A program made the translations under genes and the position numbers. DNA of 64,000 nt from Cercis canadensis (taxonomy: Eukaryota > Streptophyta > Magnoliopsida > Fabales > Fabaceae), in contig QAOA01008326.1 in assembly GCA_003255065.1 (NCBI GenBank), positions 150,327 through 214,326 on the forward strand, read 5' to 3'. Below, one piece after another: positions 1 through 12,600 of this stretch (the stretch's first letter is position 1; each line of letters starts with the position of its first letter). The notes beneath the pieces are model-generated. The model was not told where the DNA came from. It did no database searches and was given only the letters and a program-made list of their open reading frames with translations.

Positions 1-1499
1 TTTGCTGGGAGCATAAATGCTTAGCCATAAACATAATCAATTGCAAGTTTAAATCAAATATATTCACCCAAATGTAAATGGAGCAACTAAAGTAGAAGGA
101 AAGACAAAAATCAAAGGCTTTTAGTGAAAGCAACTCCACCATGTAAGACATATTGAGTCCCTGGTCCAATATGTTATGCCTGCTGATTTTGGTGTTCGAC
201 TTGCAAAGAGGCCGTGCAATATTTTTAGGAGAAAAATAGAAAATATAGAGAGTAAATATAGAAGAAAATGAGAAAAATATTCACCAATCCCAATATATAT
301 AAATGTATAAAAATAATAAAAAGCTATTTTGGAAAAACACTGTCTTTGAGTAGAGAAAAAATGGCTTCCAAGATGCCTTGGGCTTCAAGGGTGATTTTTT
401 ATCTTATGATCTCTATTTTTCACAAAGGCTTTTTCTACTGGTAATTCACTATTCTTCATGAACTACTATCAAGAGATGAGAGGGAACATAAAAGCTGTGA
501 ATACCTTTGAAATGTGTAGGACAAAGGAAGTATGAATCAAAGAGATGCATAGAAAAAATAAAAATTGATAATAAAGGAATCAAAGAAAATTGTTGAAGTA
601 TGGGGAGATTGCAAAGTAGTTGATAGAAGCATATAGGAAAAATAAAATATGGCATCAAGATGAAGATTAGAGTAAATGATACAAGGGAAAGAGAAGAGAT
701 GGCATGGGAAGATAAGAGAAGAAATGGTGAAAAAAATGATTACATGTGTAATCAGAAGACAAAGATAATAAAGGAATGTGTGTAGACTAAAATGAGGGAA
801 GAAGGAAGTTTTAGATGGAAAAAAAATGAAAAAGCTAAACCATCATTGAATAACACATGAAAAAAATAATTACTATAGTATCTCCTACAACTCTTTTACT
901 TTAGTATAATTTATATATTTATAAATTCAGTTAATCCATTGGGTCTTCTTACTAAAGATAATGGTATGAAAAGAAATGGGGGTGTGAATTAGAGTAGAAA
1001 CAAGATTATCCACACAAAATAATGGTAGTGAAAATACATGATGGTATAGGAAGAATAAGGCAAATATGGAATTGGATAGAAATTTTAAGATTAATTCAAT
1101 GAAAGAAGTTTAAATAAAAATGAAACATTCATTTTCTTTTCATTCTCATGATTATGTTCATTTTCTTTTTAAAAATTGATTGCTTAGAGAATTGTTTGGG
1201 AATGTCAAAAATTAAGATGTTTCATTTTGATATTTAAATAGATACTATGGCCAAGGTTGATCTATTTTTGTTAGATAAGTTCCTATACAAGTGATCTTCA
1301 ACATGTTGTGGCTATGTATTTCCTGAAATGCATTATCATTAGCATTATTAGTAATTATTATCACATCCAAATATGAAGACTTTGATATGGAAATGTTTGT
1401 GTTTTAGATAAAATCTTTAGGGTGCCGTTGCTCAGTATGGTGATATTTAAGACATGATTGTTTAGAGAAATACCACAATTAGGTATGAAGGATAGGTAT
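1..1499. other. AT-rich intergenic DNA, no gene seen
   Basis: No open frame here resembles a known protein. The longest, a minus-strand frame of 69 codons, is hydrophobic low-complexity translation of an A/G-rich stretch. I see no transposon ends. Confidence 0.6.
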
Positions 1500-2270
1500 G
1501 ATTGGTTAATATCTAAGAAAAAAAATCATATGGATATCAAAGGTGGAACTAGGTATGGAGGCTTGTGGCTCCAGAAAAAATTAAAGTTTTTATGTGGCTA
1601 ATCCTTTACGATGCCATACCCACAAATTGGTTTCATTCTTGCAGACACCTTAGTCAAAATTCCTTATGCAGCAAGTGCAAGTTTGATATAGAAAATACAA
1701 TGCATTGTCTTAGGACTGCTGTAAATCATGTCTATCTGGGTTTTAGTGTAGATAGTAGCTTTTGAAAAAAAAAAAATTGAATGCTTGGTTTTATATAAAT
1801 GGGAATATAAGAAAGGGGAAAACGAAGTCGCACTTTCTTTTCTACTACATGTTGTGGTAGATATGGAGGAAGCACAATAAATAGGTTTTTGAAAGGGTTG
1901 GCACTCTATTGATGGTGAGTGTTAATAAGATTCGGGCGATGGTTTAACTTGCAGTAAAAATTTTTTGGAAAAGTGAGAAAGCAAGAAAGAGAGGTGCAAT
2001 TGATACATTGGTAGTCTTCAAATATAGAGACCATTAAGCTAACTATCGATGGTGGTAGTTTTGGGAACCTAGGGAGATCAGGTTGGTTATTCGAGATCAT
2101 CAAGGGGTGGTTTGGTGGTTTATGTGGCTCTATAGGCATGGGTAGCAATCTAAAAGCTGAATTTACTACAATAAGGCATGGTCTGATATTTTGTTGGAAT
2201 AAAGGCATCAAAAAACTATATGTGAATCAAATTCATGTGTTAAGATAGGCATACCAAAGAGCTAATTAAT
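1500..2270 (+). pseudogene. LINE retrotransposon 3' remnant (zf-RVT plus RNase H)
   Basis: Two decayed domains lie in the order found at the 3' end of plant L1-type LINEs. At about 1560-1740 a zinc-binding reverse-transcriptase tail reads APEKIKVFMWLIL, then PTN, then CSKC and a later H. At 2048-2250 an RNase H-like domain begins DGGSFGNLG and continues in another frame as VIRDHQG (from 2086), then returns as NLKAEF. The switch between frames at about 2080-2110 is a frameshift, and stops separate the two domains, so it is not functional. The endonuclease and polymerase core are absent. The family is clear from motif order; exact ends are not. Confidence 0.72.
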
Positions 2271-2935
2271 GTGTTAACTACAATTTACAAGCATATACTA
2301 TAGGAATTGTGAAAATTTAAAAATATTTTTCATTGCTTAAATTGTGAAATTATAGAAACATTGTAAAAGAAAATTTGAGTACTTAATATTTTGATAACTC
2401 TAAAAACAAAATTTGTTTGAAACTGTAGAGAAATTGTAAAAGCACAATCTATGTACTAATATACTATAGGAATCTATTGAACTTAAATCTTACAACAAGG
2501 AACTTAAACCGAAGTCGTCCAAAAAACAAGAAACCAAATGTAAGTACTACAAATTAAAAGTTTATTAAAAAGCTATATTTAAGGATTAAGGATCTGTATT
2601 GAAATTTTCTAAAATTTCCTATGAGTGCATGAGTACATGAAGTTATTTGATTAAAAAAATGAGTTGTTGATTATTTCTTTATTTTAGACATAAGTTTTTT
2701 TTTCAATGACATTTGATTATAATTTTCAATCATTTGCTACGGTGTCATAATCTTCATGTTTTTTTTTTTAATGGCCTTAGATAATTTTATTGAAGAATAA
2801 GGTCTATTGGTAGCAAGAGCTATAAATCAACTCAGTAAATCTCAAGGGTATAAAGATTTTATATTTTCTTTGGCCTTCAAGGGTACAAAGATGAGATTGG
2901 CATACTACTCAAGAGAACTACTTACTACAAGTAGA
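2271..2935. other. AT-rich intergenic DNA, no gene seen
   Basis: No coding similarity and no clear repeat ends were found. It contains poly-A and poly-T runs only. Confidence 0.5.
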
Positions 2936-4182
2936 CAAACTAAGACTACTATAACAATGAATTAAGTGTTTATGACACTAATCATGCATTTTTTTTTAAA
3001 AAAAAATATCAATGGTAATCAAATAATTGGGATATGGCATTTATTATAAATAGGAAATAAACTATTACATGTCCATTTTAAAGATAAAAAATGGGGCATT
3101 TTAATTTTGGGCAATTGATTTTTGGGATAAGTTGAGAATGAGAACTAAACTATTTTACTAACCATTGGGGGTCAATACTTTATCAATAAAAATGTTAATA
3201 TGTTTATCTAGGTAATCAATATAGGAAACTCTTTTCTATCAATGAAAAAATTTGGGATTCTCTTTCTTATGTTTGATATAAAAAATGGTATCATATAAGA
3301 TACTCTTGTGATATATAATAAGAAAGAAAAATGGATAAGGTGGGGGTATAAATAAATACAATTGAGTGTAACATGACCTAAATTTGAAAGAAGTTTGGTT
3401 TGGTACTTTGGTCATTTACTTATCATAGGAGCGTTAATAACGTGAAGGTCTAAAATACGGAGCCCACAATACAAGATACAATGCAATGTGCATATTGGTT
3501 ATAAAGATGTTATTAAAGAATACAATAATGATTGATGCTTATCCTAAATAACCTATAGAATATACTTTCTACTTTTTACATACTCAAAGTGACTTTGTAT
3601 TTCTCAAGTCATTAGATATAACAATATTACAATTTCAGGATTAGTGCAAAATTGTGTGGAATTAGAGAAAGATGCTGACATTCCTAATACAAATCATACA
3701 CCACAGATTTTTTGAGTTTAGTATTATCTCATTCTGCATTTGTTTAATATTCTTTCAAATGTATTATGGATTCATGATTGATACTTTTAATGTATTGCAT
3801 TTATGGTCCAAAATATGAAATCCTTAATCGGTATANGATATAACAATATTGCAATTTCAGGATTAGTGCAAAATTGTGTGGAATTAGAGAAAGATGCTGA
3901 CATTCCTAATACAAATCATACACCACAGATTTTTTGAGTTTAGTATTATCTCATTCTGCATTTGTTTAATATTCTTTCAAATGTATTATGGATTCATGAT
4001 TGATACTTTTAATGTATTGCATTTATGGTCCAAAATATGAAATCCTTAATCGGTATATTAGATCACATAGATTTATATAAATTATACTCCAATGATCACA
4101 TACATTTCATCCTAAATTCCATTGTCTAGGTCCCACACCCTGCCACCTAGCAGCCCGTGCATCGGCGCGGGAATAATACTAG
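2936..4182 (+). mobile_element. Helitron-like remnant with 3' terminus
   Basis: The right end has the structure of a Helitron 3' terminus. A GC hairpin (CCCGTGCATCGGCGCGGG, 4154-4171) is followed by a short AT spacer, then CTAG at 4179-4182 and a T. Parts of the interior (about 3010-3080 and 3770-3810) recur at about 29,210-29,600 in the second Helitron region. The 5' end is not resolved and there is no Rep/helicase coding sequence, so this is non-autonomous and decayed. A single-N join lies inside it at 3836. Confidence 0.55.
3615..4057. repeat. 221-bp duplicate flanking a single N
   Basis: Positions 3615-3835 and 3837-4057 are nearly identical and are separated only by one N at 3836. This is the signature of two contig ends that overlap but were not merged. 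I interpret it as an assembly duplicate, not a biological repeat. Confidence 0.85.
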
Positions 4183-4639
4183 TTTGTATAGTAAATGTTG
4201 ATTGAATTATGGTGATTACCACAATTTCTTTTTCATAGTAAATGTTGATTGAATTATTGTAAAATACTATAAAATGTTCCCTTATTCATATTTTTTTTTA
4301 TGTCTTTGAATTTTTTAGTCTAATATTCAGTATTCTCTCTTCATCTTGGATAGGATAATGCATTTCAATCAATAGCAAACTAAGTTTTGCAACCGACTTT
4401 TCCCAACTCCACGTTCGCACCATCTTTTCCGTGAATAAGGTTACTGTCACCTTCGCACCGTGGCACATGTCGTTGATGAACGACAAAGGGGCAATTGATA
4501 AACAGATTCTTTTAAATAATGGGTTATTAAAACAAACAAATAAAAGAGAAAAGTAAATAGGACAAAATTAAATGAGAAGCATAAAAAAATTAAAAATTGC
4601 AAAGCATATAAAAAATTTAACAAAGACACCAATTTTCTA
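4183..4639. other. Intergenic, no gene seen
   Basis: Short minus-strand frames of about 60 codons exist, but none resembles a known family. Confidence 0.5.
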
Positions 4640-4957
4640 AAAATAAATATTCATTAATTATAAGAAGTAATTTTATTCTTTTTTTTTATTTAAAATAGAT
4701 AAGAGTATTTTTAGAAAAANATTCTTTTTTTTATTTAAAATAGATAAGAGTATTTTTAGAAAAAAAATACCAAAATTCTCAAGAAAGTTGTATATTAAAA
4801 CTAAATGTGGAGATAGAAGATTCCTAGAAAACATTGTCTAACATTTTCTGAAATGTTTAAAGCCAATCAAACACATTTGTAACATTTCCGAGAATTATCA
4901 TTCGCAAGAAACATAATTCCTAAGAATGAAAAAGTAATCCATCTACCAAATGCCCCC
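4640..4957 (+). mobile_element. Right half of hAT-like MITE
   Basis: This stretch matches the right half of the element at 15761-16381, including the terminal ATCTACCAAATGCCCCC-type end. A 45-bp overlap duplicate (4675-4719 and 4721-4765) flanks a single N at 4720. The left end is missing. The terminus abuts the truncated receptor-kinase relic that follows. Confidence 0.5.
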
Positions 4958-5240
4958 TAAAGGTGGGTTAAACTTAACAAGTTGGGTAAAGTCAGCATTC
5001 CCAGACGAGATTGTGCAAATCATAGACCCTCAATTGCTAACACAGGCAGATGCAGATGTTGTTTCTGATGATGAGAATGCCCTAAATTCAAATCTACGAT
5101 TTGATTGTCTAGCTGCCCTTCTTTATGTTGGGCTATCCTACATTGCAGATTCTCCAGTTGGACGCATTAGCATGAGAGATGTTGTTCGCAAATTAAAAGC
5201 ATCCGAAGAGATTATCTCGAATTTAGGTAACCAATATTAA
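4958..5240 (+). pseudogene. LRR receptor kinase 3' exon relic
   Basis: The frame starting GGLNLTSWVKSAFPD and ending in SMRDVVRKLKAS matches the last two thirds of exon 2 of the intact kinases at 9613-13257 and 32566-36143, that is the C-terminal lobe of the kinase. Homology continues past the stop through the 3' flank to about 5430. Everything upstream (LRRs, membrane segment, ATP-binding lobe, catalytic loop) is missing. The tail differs from both intact copies (EEIISNLGNQY, then stop). This is the leftmost trace of a tandem kinase array. It cannot encode a kinase by itself. Confidence 0.85.
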
Positions 5241-5430
5241 GAATCCTACCAAGGATTACTTTCAAGTTTGAACCAATTTAGGAAGTTTAACAGATATAAA
5301 TTGCCAAAGGTATTTAGTTTTATGCAATGTAATATGTATTCCTAATATATACCTGCCAGTTAATTAGTATGTAACTATAAATGTTCATCTAGGAGAGGAA
5401 AAAAAACTTCCTACATTATGTTAGATCCCA

Positions 5431-6104
5431 AAAAATACAATTCTTGTGTGTTAACCCCAAAATTCTGAATTTTTTCCAAAGCTTTAGTAAACTGTTCTTT
5501 GTGGAAACAAAGGCTATTTGTCTAGATGAGTCTTTTGAAGTAGCTGCTCTTATTGGCTTCCGATACAAGAAGGCACTAGTTGAGTTGGGTTTATTTAACT
5601 ATAAAATATTGCTAAGTGCTAGTCAAAGTAGGCGGTTGTCAATTGTATGGTTCTGGAGCAGTATATGGATAAAGTCACTAAAGCATTTATATTGTTTTTA
5701 ATTGGTGGATTTGAGTTGAAATTCATTGTAGAAGACATTAGGATCTATTTATTATAAATTGGAGGATATGATTAAGGTATTAATTTGTTCTTTAGGTTAG
5801 GGAGCCCCTTTAGTCCGAAATTTAGATGATGAAATTCAGAATATTTAATTTTCTTAATGTTGAATTTCTTAAAGGGTTTTGTTCTATGAATGGATTTTTG
5901 TTGTTTTATCTTCTCTTTTTTTTTGTGATTTTTTTGAAGGATTTTACATTTTATGTAATATTTGCGACCCCTTTGGTTTTAGAATAGAGTAGTTGCCTGT
6001 TAGCTTTTAATTCTTGAAAATTTGTCCTTGAACAGCTGATGCATGGTTCAATTTGAATTTGCTGCTAAATTGGTTCTGTTAATATTGTTTAGGTGAGTCA
6101 ATGA
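5431..6104. other. Intergenic, no gene recognised
   Basis: An 85-codon plus-strand frame at 5444-5701 starts inside kinase 3'-flank sequence and resembles nothing I know. It is probably chance. Confidence 0.45.
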
Positions 6105-6600
6105 GGCTATACACCACGCATCTTATGGTTCTATTGAGACCAATATCAATTAATTTGGAAGCGTATAACTGCAGAAAGAAATAAAAGATTGTACACTGCC
6201 AGAGAAAACCAAAGGCTTGACAGGGCAGAAAAACAGCCAAACTTAAATCGAAACTAGAAGCAGAGGCAACACGTAAAAAATCTGAAACTAATATATATTA
6301 AAACCACACATCTTACGGTTCTAATGAGACTAATATCAATTAATTTAGAACCGTATAACTCCAGAAAGAAATAAAAGATTGTACACTGCCAGAGAAAACC
6401 AAAGGCTTGACAGGACAGAAAAACAGCCAAACTTAAATCGAAACTGGGAGCAGAGGCGACATGAAAAAAATCCGAAACTAATATATATTAAAAATACACC
6501 TCTTACGGTTCTAATGAGACCAACATCAATTAATTTGGAGCCCTGAAGCTTTGTCTAGAAAAATAAAACCAACTACTGCCAGAGCTGCCTAAAAGCTGCG
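6105..6600. repeat. 190-bp tandem repeat, about 2.6 copies
   Basis: The marker TCTTAYGGTT recurs at 6121, 6311 and 6501, giving a period of exactly 190 bp. The first two units are almost identical. The third diverges after about 60 bp, near 6545. The unit has no coding frame. Confidence 0.88.
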
Positions 6601-7099
6601 AAAATGAAGAAATCTTACCTTGGTTCTCTTTCTCTTTGCCCTCTCTTCTTCCTTGTTTCAGTTATGTTCTCTCTATTGCTCTTTTTCTTTGTATTGCTGT
6701 TGGTATTTGTTTTAGCCCTTGCCTCTTGCTTTTATACTACTCACCTTGCACCTAAGTCCTTCACATCTCTCTCTCTATTTGTGTTAATCTCCATCTCTTC
6801 CTCTCTTTAAAACACTTATCCCCTCTATCCCCTTTTTGGTGTTTCAATTGCACACAATCACTAACTCTCTCTTTTGTTTTTAACTTACTCATGACTCTTA
6901 CTTCCTTTTATTAAAATAATAATAATAATAATAATGAAACTCATTCACATGAATCCCACTAGGTCTCTTTGTCTATTTTTTTATTTTTCTAAATCATTTA
7001 TCCCTTTCTCTTTTGTTTCCGACTTACTCATGTCTCTTATTTTTTCATGCACTCACATCTCTTTCTATGTCTATCTCTTCCCACACATTTAATTATATC

Positions 7100-7138
<39 letters not shown>

Positions 7139-7270
7139 TTTGGACAAAAATAAGTGTCCACAGTAAGTATTACATCCCACATATACACTTGTGATGTTAC
7201 TTTTATCCACATAAATGTAAAATTGTTAGGGATAGTTAGGATGAAAATTTTGCAAAAAATATTATTACAA
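6601..7270. repeat. Pyrimidine-rich DNA with (AAT)n and (TA)n
   Basis: A C/T-rich stretch is followed by an (AAT)n run near 6915-6935 and a (TA)n run near 7108-7130. The 68-codon frame at 6604-6810 is hydrophobic only because the DNA is CT-rich. I do not call it a gene. Confidence 0.6.
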
Positions 7271-7790
7271 TTATTCTACCCATGGGTTATGTTGTTGTGA
7301 GCATATATACGCTTAAATTTTAAAACATAAATGTGAACAAATATTTGTAGAACTCCTACACTATACTTTGAGAATATTCATGATATATATAGTGTGAGCA
7401 TAATGCTATGAGAAATAAATGGGAAGCATATGCCATGAAAAAGAAATTGTAACTTGTGGAAATTTCCTTCACATATATTGTGATAGTATCTGATTTTAAT
7501 ATATGTGGTGAGAAAGAAAATTTGATAAATTCTTGTAAAGGCTAAACTTCTATGTTTGAAGTTTCTTGCATCTAAAAGGTAACAAATTTTGCAGTATTAT
7601 GAAAATGATATACAATGACATGAATCACATGCAGGGATTCAAATAAAGGTCCGCAACTGCAATTACACCCCTTAATCAGAAAAGAGGGCCTTACGTGCCT
7701 AATTAGGCGTTTTTACCCCTTCCAAAAATTGCATGCTCTCAGGGTGCGCAACTGATGAAAATGAGTTCCGTTTTAACAAAATGGAAGTTA
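7271..7790. repeat. Kinase-array intergenic block, copy 1
   Basis: This non-coding block is repeated at about 13845-14520 in the 3' flank of the first intact kinase. Shared landmarks include ATAGTGTGAGCATAA and a later GAGGGCCTTA. It sits between kinase units and marks the repeat unit of the array. Confidence 0.75.
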
Positions 7791-9549
7791 ATTTTTTGGC
7801 CACCACAGCTTCCAACAATTCACAAAGTAAAGTACAAAGTACTTCAATTGTTTTAATCCTGTCTTGACCGCAATGTCCTCAATCATAGGTCACAGCACCA
7901 ATGGGGTAGATTTTCAACACTGTTGAATTTAACTGTAAGTGTTTCACATTCTTAAGCCGATTTTAACTAGAAATTCAAATTGAACGAATTCCAATAACTC
8001 ATAGACATTGCAACTTCTTTAAGTTTAACAGGGCATTTCATTTAGAAACTAATTTGGGACCCACCCCCCACACACGAAGCCATAAAGTAAACGAGAAACT
8101 ACGTACTTCATTTGATTTATTCCAGTCTTGACCATATTGTTTTCACACAACATGTCTTTATTTCACACTATTGTTTCTGGGTAATTTTTTCTTAAGGGAA
8201 GAACTTTGATTCGCTTGGACAACGATACTTGAGTACAGTTAAAGATTTTTCATGGTCTCCCGCATGATAAGGTTGAATTTATCTTTATTTTCTTCTAGTG
8301 TTTGTCTTCAACCTAGTCCACAAACTTTATTTTTTCTTCTTCTGTTATATGCAGACAAATGTACAGTGTTGGGATTTAATGTAATATAATCAAACCTCTT
8401 TTGAGTAGGATTGAGAAGGGAAAATCAATTGGCATTTAATTGCAACCAGTCTAGCTTAAAGACTTTTCTTGTGAATTGTGCTAGCAGTCCTGCTAGGAAA
8501 CAAAGGATTTATGCAAGCAATGACGATATATACACATGGAACCATGATGGGTTAGCTATAACATTTTGGAAATTTCACTTTACTGCAGCTTCCAAGCAAC
8601 AAAGAGAGAAAGAGGCAAACTTCTTAGACTTGACACTGCCGGGTCATGCAAATTGTACGACAGGTTGGTGAACCTAGATTTAGTTACAACAATATAGTTT
8701 GTGAAATCTTAAGTCACTAGGGATAATTTAGTGATAAAAAGTCTGAGTAGTTAGCATGAGGTTAAGAGTTTAAATTTTTGTACATTTATGTAACAAAACA
8801 GTTTATTAAATGTTATGATGAAAAGATGATATAGATTTTCAACTGTAGACTTTCAATGTCAATATTTTTTTACGAAATAAATAGAGATAAATTTTTTAGT
8901 TATTAGGGTTCGAGGAAAAATGGCGATTTAAACCTATTCAATGTCGAATTTAGGGCTTTTGCTACAGCACAAAGTTAAAATGCGTTTACATTTTTTTACA
9001 TCTGTTTGATATTTTAGTTGTGTTAAAATGTTAAAATGCATATTATGTAGTTTTATTTGTTTTTAATTATTTTACAAAACTTTTGACTTTTAGTTAAACT
9101 GATATGTAAAAGCGCATTTACTCATCTGTACTAAAGAAAGACCTAGAATTTAGATATATATAAAATTTTCATTATTATACGTGCATTTGGACAATGACAC
9201 TGCCGTACAGTACAAACATTTGTCCTTGAAAGGACCGATGCATGTGGCTTAAAAGATATTTAATGGGGCAGTGGCAATTTATTATATGTCTTCAATTGCC
9301 ATTTAGTGGAAATAGTCAAATTGAAAGACTTTTGTGGCCAAATGTGTAACAAAGGCGGCTACGAAACTTCATTGTCTTTGTTTAAGTCAAGTCTTGTGAG
9401 CTAAGATTATGTGATTCTGATTTGATTTGAGGTCCATTGAATATTCCTCCTTTGCCTAGTCAATTGAATAGATTAAAAGAAATATTTTGAACAATATGAA
9501 ATGAAATGTAACAGAAAGCAGAAGATTGCATCAACTGTTGGTTGGATAC
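7791..9549 (+). promoter_or_regulatory. Upstream (promoter-type) block of first kinase
   Basis: Sequence from about 7790 is repeated at 18129-18890 (no gene attached) and at 30349-32494 (upstream of the second kinase). Landmarks are AAAGTACTTCAATTG, GCAATGTCCTCAATC and, nearer the gene, CTTCCGGGTCATGCAA-like and GCATCAACTGTTGGTTGG. Conservation next to two intact genes suggests it holds the promoter. I cannot name factor-binding sites. The 86-codon frame at 8411-8671 is not kept in the 30-32 kb copy, so I do not treat it as a gene. Confidence 0.6.
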
Positions 9550-9557
9550 TATAAATA
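9550..9557 (+). promoter_or_regulatory. TATA box of first kinase
   Basis: TATAAATA lies in a context (GGATACTATAAATACTCAT) that is identical upstream of the second kinase. A start site 25-35 bp downstream would lie beyond the ATG at 9568. This supports the ATG at 9613 as the first one in the message. Confidence 0.7.
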
Positions 9558-9612
9558 CTCATAACTTATGTATAATGGAAATCTACTTCTAGTCCAAACC
9601 AAACACAAAAAT

Positions 9613-12600
9613 ATGGGCTTCTATTCTCAATTACAGTCTCATTTTGTCTTATTGATTATCCCTATAACGCTCAAATATCTTTCTTTTCATGTAGAATCAT
9701 TCACTCCAAGCATTACCACAGACAAAGATGCCTTAATCTCATTCAAGTCTCAATTGAGTAGTGATCCTCCTCACCCATTATCTTCATGGGACCAGAACTC
9801 ATCACCCTGCAATTGGACGGGTGTCTTCTGCAACAATCTTGATGATAACAGAGTTATTGCTCTAAATCTTTCTGGCTTAGGACTCTCTGGTCAGATAAGC
9901 TCTCATATTGGTAACCTTTCTTTCCTTGATTCACTCCAACTCCAGAATAACCAATTTACAGGAGTGATCCCTGATCAAATTGGTAATTTATTTCGCTTAA
10001 GAGTTTTAAACATGAACTCTAACAGAATTCAAGGGATGCTTCCTTCTAACATAACTCACTTGACTGAGCTCCAGGTGCTCGACTTATCGTCTAACCAGAT
10101 TGTAGGTCGAATTCCTGAAGATATTAGCCTCTTGACAAAGCTTCAAGTCCTGAAATTGGAAAAGAATAACTTTTATGGTACAATCCCTCCAACTCTAGGA
10201 AACATTTCATCTCTCACAAACATCAGTTTTGGCACAAACACTCTAAGTGGTAAGATTCCAAGCGATTTGGGTCGGCTCAAGAATCTAATTGAGCTTGATC
10301 TCACTATTAACAATCTCACTGGGACTGTTCCACCATCTATATATAACTTATCTTCCTTGGTTAATTTAGCCTTAGCTTCCAACGACTTGTGGGGTGAGAT
10401 TCCTCAGGATGTTGGTGACAGGCTTCCTAACCTCCTAGTGTTCAATTTCTGCATTAATAGATTCACTGGTAGAATTCCAGGATCCTTGCACAATCTCACC
10501 AACATAAGAGTCATTCGCATGGCTTCCAACCTGCTGCAAGGAACTGTGCCACCAGGTCTAGGGAATCTCCCTTTCCTTCAAATGTATAATATTGGGTTTA
10601 ATGAGATTGTCAGCTCAGGTGAAAGGGGTCTTGAGTTCATTACTTCTTTCATAAACAGCACCCAGCTGAACTTCCTTGCAATTGATGGCAATCAGCTGGA
10701 AGGTGTAATTCCAGAGAACATTGGCAATCTATCCAAGGTTCTCTCAAAATTATACATGGGAGGGAATAAAATATATGGCACCATACCCACCTCTATCAGT
10801 CGCCTTACTGGCTTGAGTTTGTTAAACTTGAGCTACAATTCCTTCTCAGGAGGAATCCCATCTGAATTAGGCCAATTGGAGGAACTGCAAGAGCTTAGTT
10901 TGGCTGGAAATCAGATATCAGGAAGTATTCCAAAATCTCTTGGTAGTCTCCAAAAGTTAAACCAAATTGATTTGTCAGGCAATGAAATTTCTGGTCAAAT
11001 ACCTATTAGTTTTGGGAATTTTCAAAACCTTCTCTCCATGGACTTATCCAACAACAAACTCAATGGAAGCATACCCAAAGAAATACTCAATCTCCCAACT
11101 CTAAGCAATGCTTTGAATTTGTCTAAGAACTTCTTAAGTGGATCTTTGCCTGATGAAATTGGGAGTTTGGCTAGTGTTGCTACTATTGACTTCTCCAACA
11201 ACCTTTTGTCTGGTAACCTCTCCAGCTCAATCAAAAACTGTTTGAGCTTGGAAAATCTATTCTTGGCCAGAAATATGCTTTCAGGTTCCATTCCAAAAAC
11301 TCTTGCAGAAGTGAAAGGCCTGGTAACTCTGGACCTGTCCTCTAACAATTTCTCCGGCTTCATTCCAATAGAACTTGAAAACCTCAAAGCCCTTCAGTTC
11401 TTGAACCTCTCTTACAATGAATTAGAAGGAGACATTCCCAGTGGTGGACTTTTCCAAAATCTCTCCGATGTCTATTTAGAAGGAAATAAGAAACTTTGTT
11501 TTCACTCCTCATGTTTGTCTAAAGACCGCGGAAGAAAGCTAGTCTGGGTTTATGTCATCATAGCTGTTTTCCTCACATTCATGCTTTGTTTGACAATATT
11601 CTTGGTGTTGTACATGAAGAAAAGAAAATCAAAGGTGATAGCACCATCTGAACAGCTAAAGCCACAGCATCTATGGGTCTCTTATGATGAACTTCGTTTG
11701 GCAACTGGGGATTTCAGCCAGGAAAATTTAATAGGAAGTGGAAGCTTTGGCTCGGTGTATAGAGGCCATCTAAGTCAGGGAATTGCTGTTGCAGTGAAAG
11801 TCCTTGACACTTTAAGAACTGGTTCGTTGAAGAGTTTCAATGCAGAGTGTGAGGTTTTGAGGAATCTAAGGCATCGAAATTTGGTTAAGCTTATCACATC
11901 ATGCTCAAGCATAGACTCCAAATGCAAGGAATTTCTTGCTCTGGTTTACGAGTTCCTATGTAATGGCAGCTTGGAAGATTGGATTACGGGAAGGAGAAAG
12001 CATGCAAATGGAAATGGGTTGAATCTTATGGAGAGACTGAATATGGTTATTGATGTTGCTTGTGCATTAGAATATCTTCATCATGACAATGAAATTCCTA
12101 TTGTGCATTGTGATTTGAAGCCAAGCAATATTCTTTTGGATGAAGATATGATAGCAAAGATAGGAGACTTTGGATTGGCTAGGATGTTGATTGAAAGATC
12201 AAGTGGTCAAGTCTCAATTAGCTCCACTCATGTCCTTAGAGGTTCAATTGGTTACATACCTCCAGGTTAGTATGCTCACAACTTCCTCTTCAATTTGGTA
12301 ACTTACAGTTTTGCCAATTTAATTCTGCTAAAATTCATCACAACATAAAGGCATTAATATTCATATGATCATCTCCCCCCCTCAGAAATAATTATGAATC
12401 TGTCATACACATGCATTCTAACATTAATACTTGAGGTTGAATTACAGCTTTTTAGTTTGCTGAAATTAACTTGAAAATTTTGAATTTGGTTCTTGAAAAC
12501 TTTTGAATGGTTCCTTAAATTAAAGGTCATAAATTTTCAGTTAAATTCAAGAGCCATGCATTATATGCAGTTAGTTGTTAAATTTGACCTCAAATTTTAA

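Noticed and set aside
6604..6810. 68-codon hydrophobic open frame
   Set aside because: It comes from CT-rich DNA and has no family resemblance or supporting gene structure.
8411..8671. 86-codon frame upstream of the first kinase
   Set aside because: The matching region upstream of the second kinase does not keep the frame, so it is promoter-type DNA.
10173..11387. Minus-strand frames of 69-121 codons inside the kinase LRR region
   Set aside because: They are shadows of the LRR repeats and appear at the same places opposite both paralogues.
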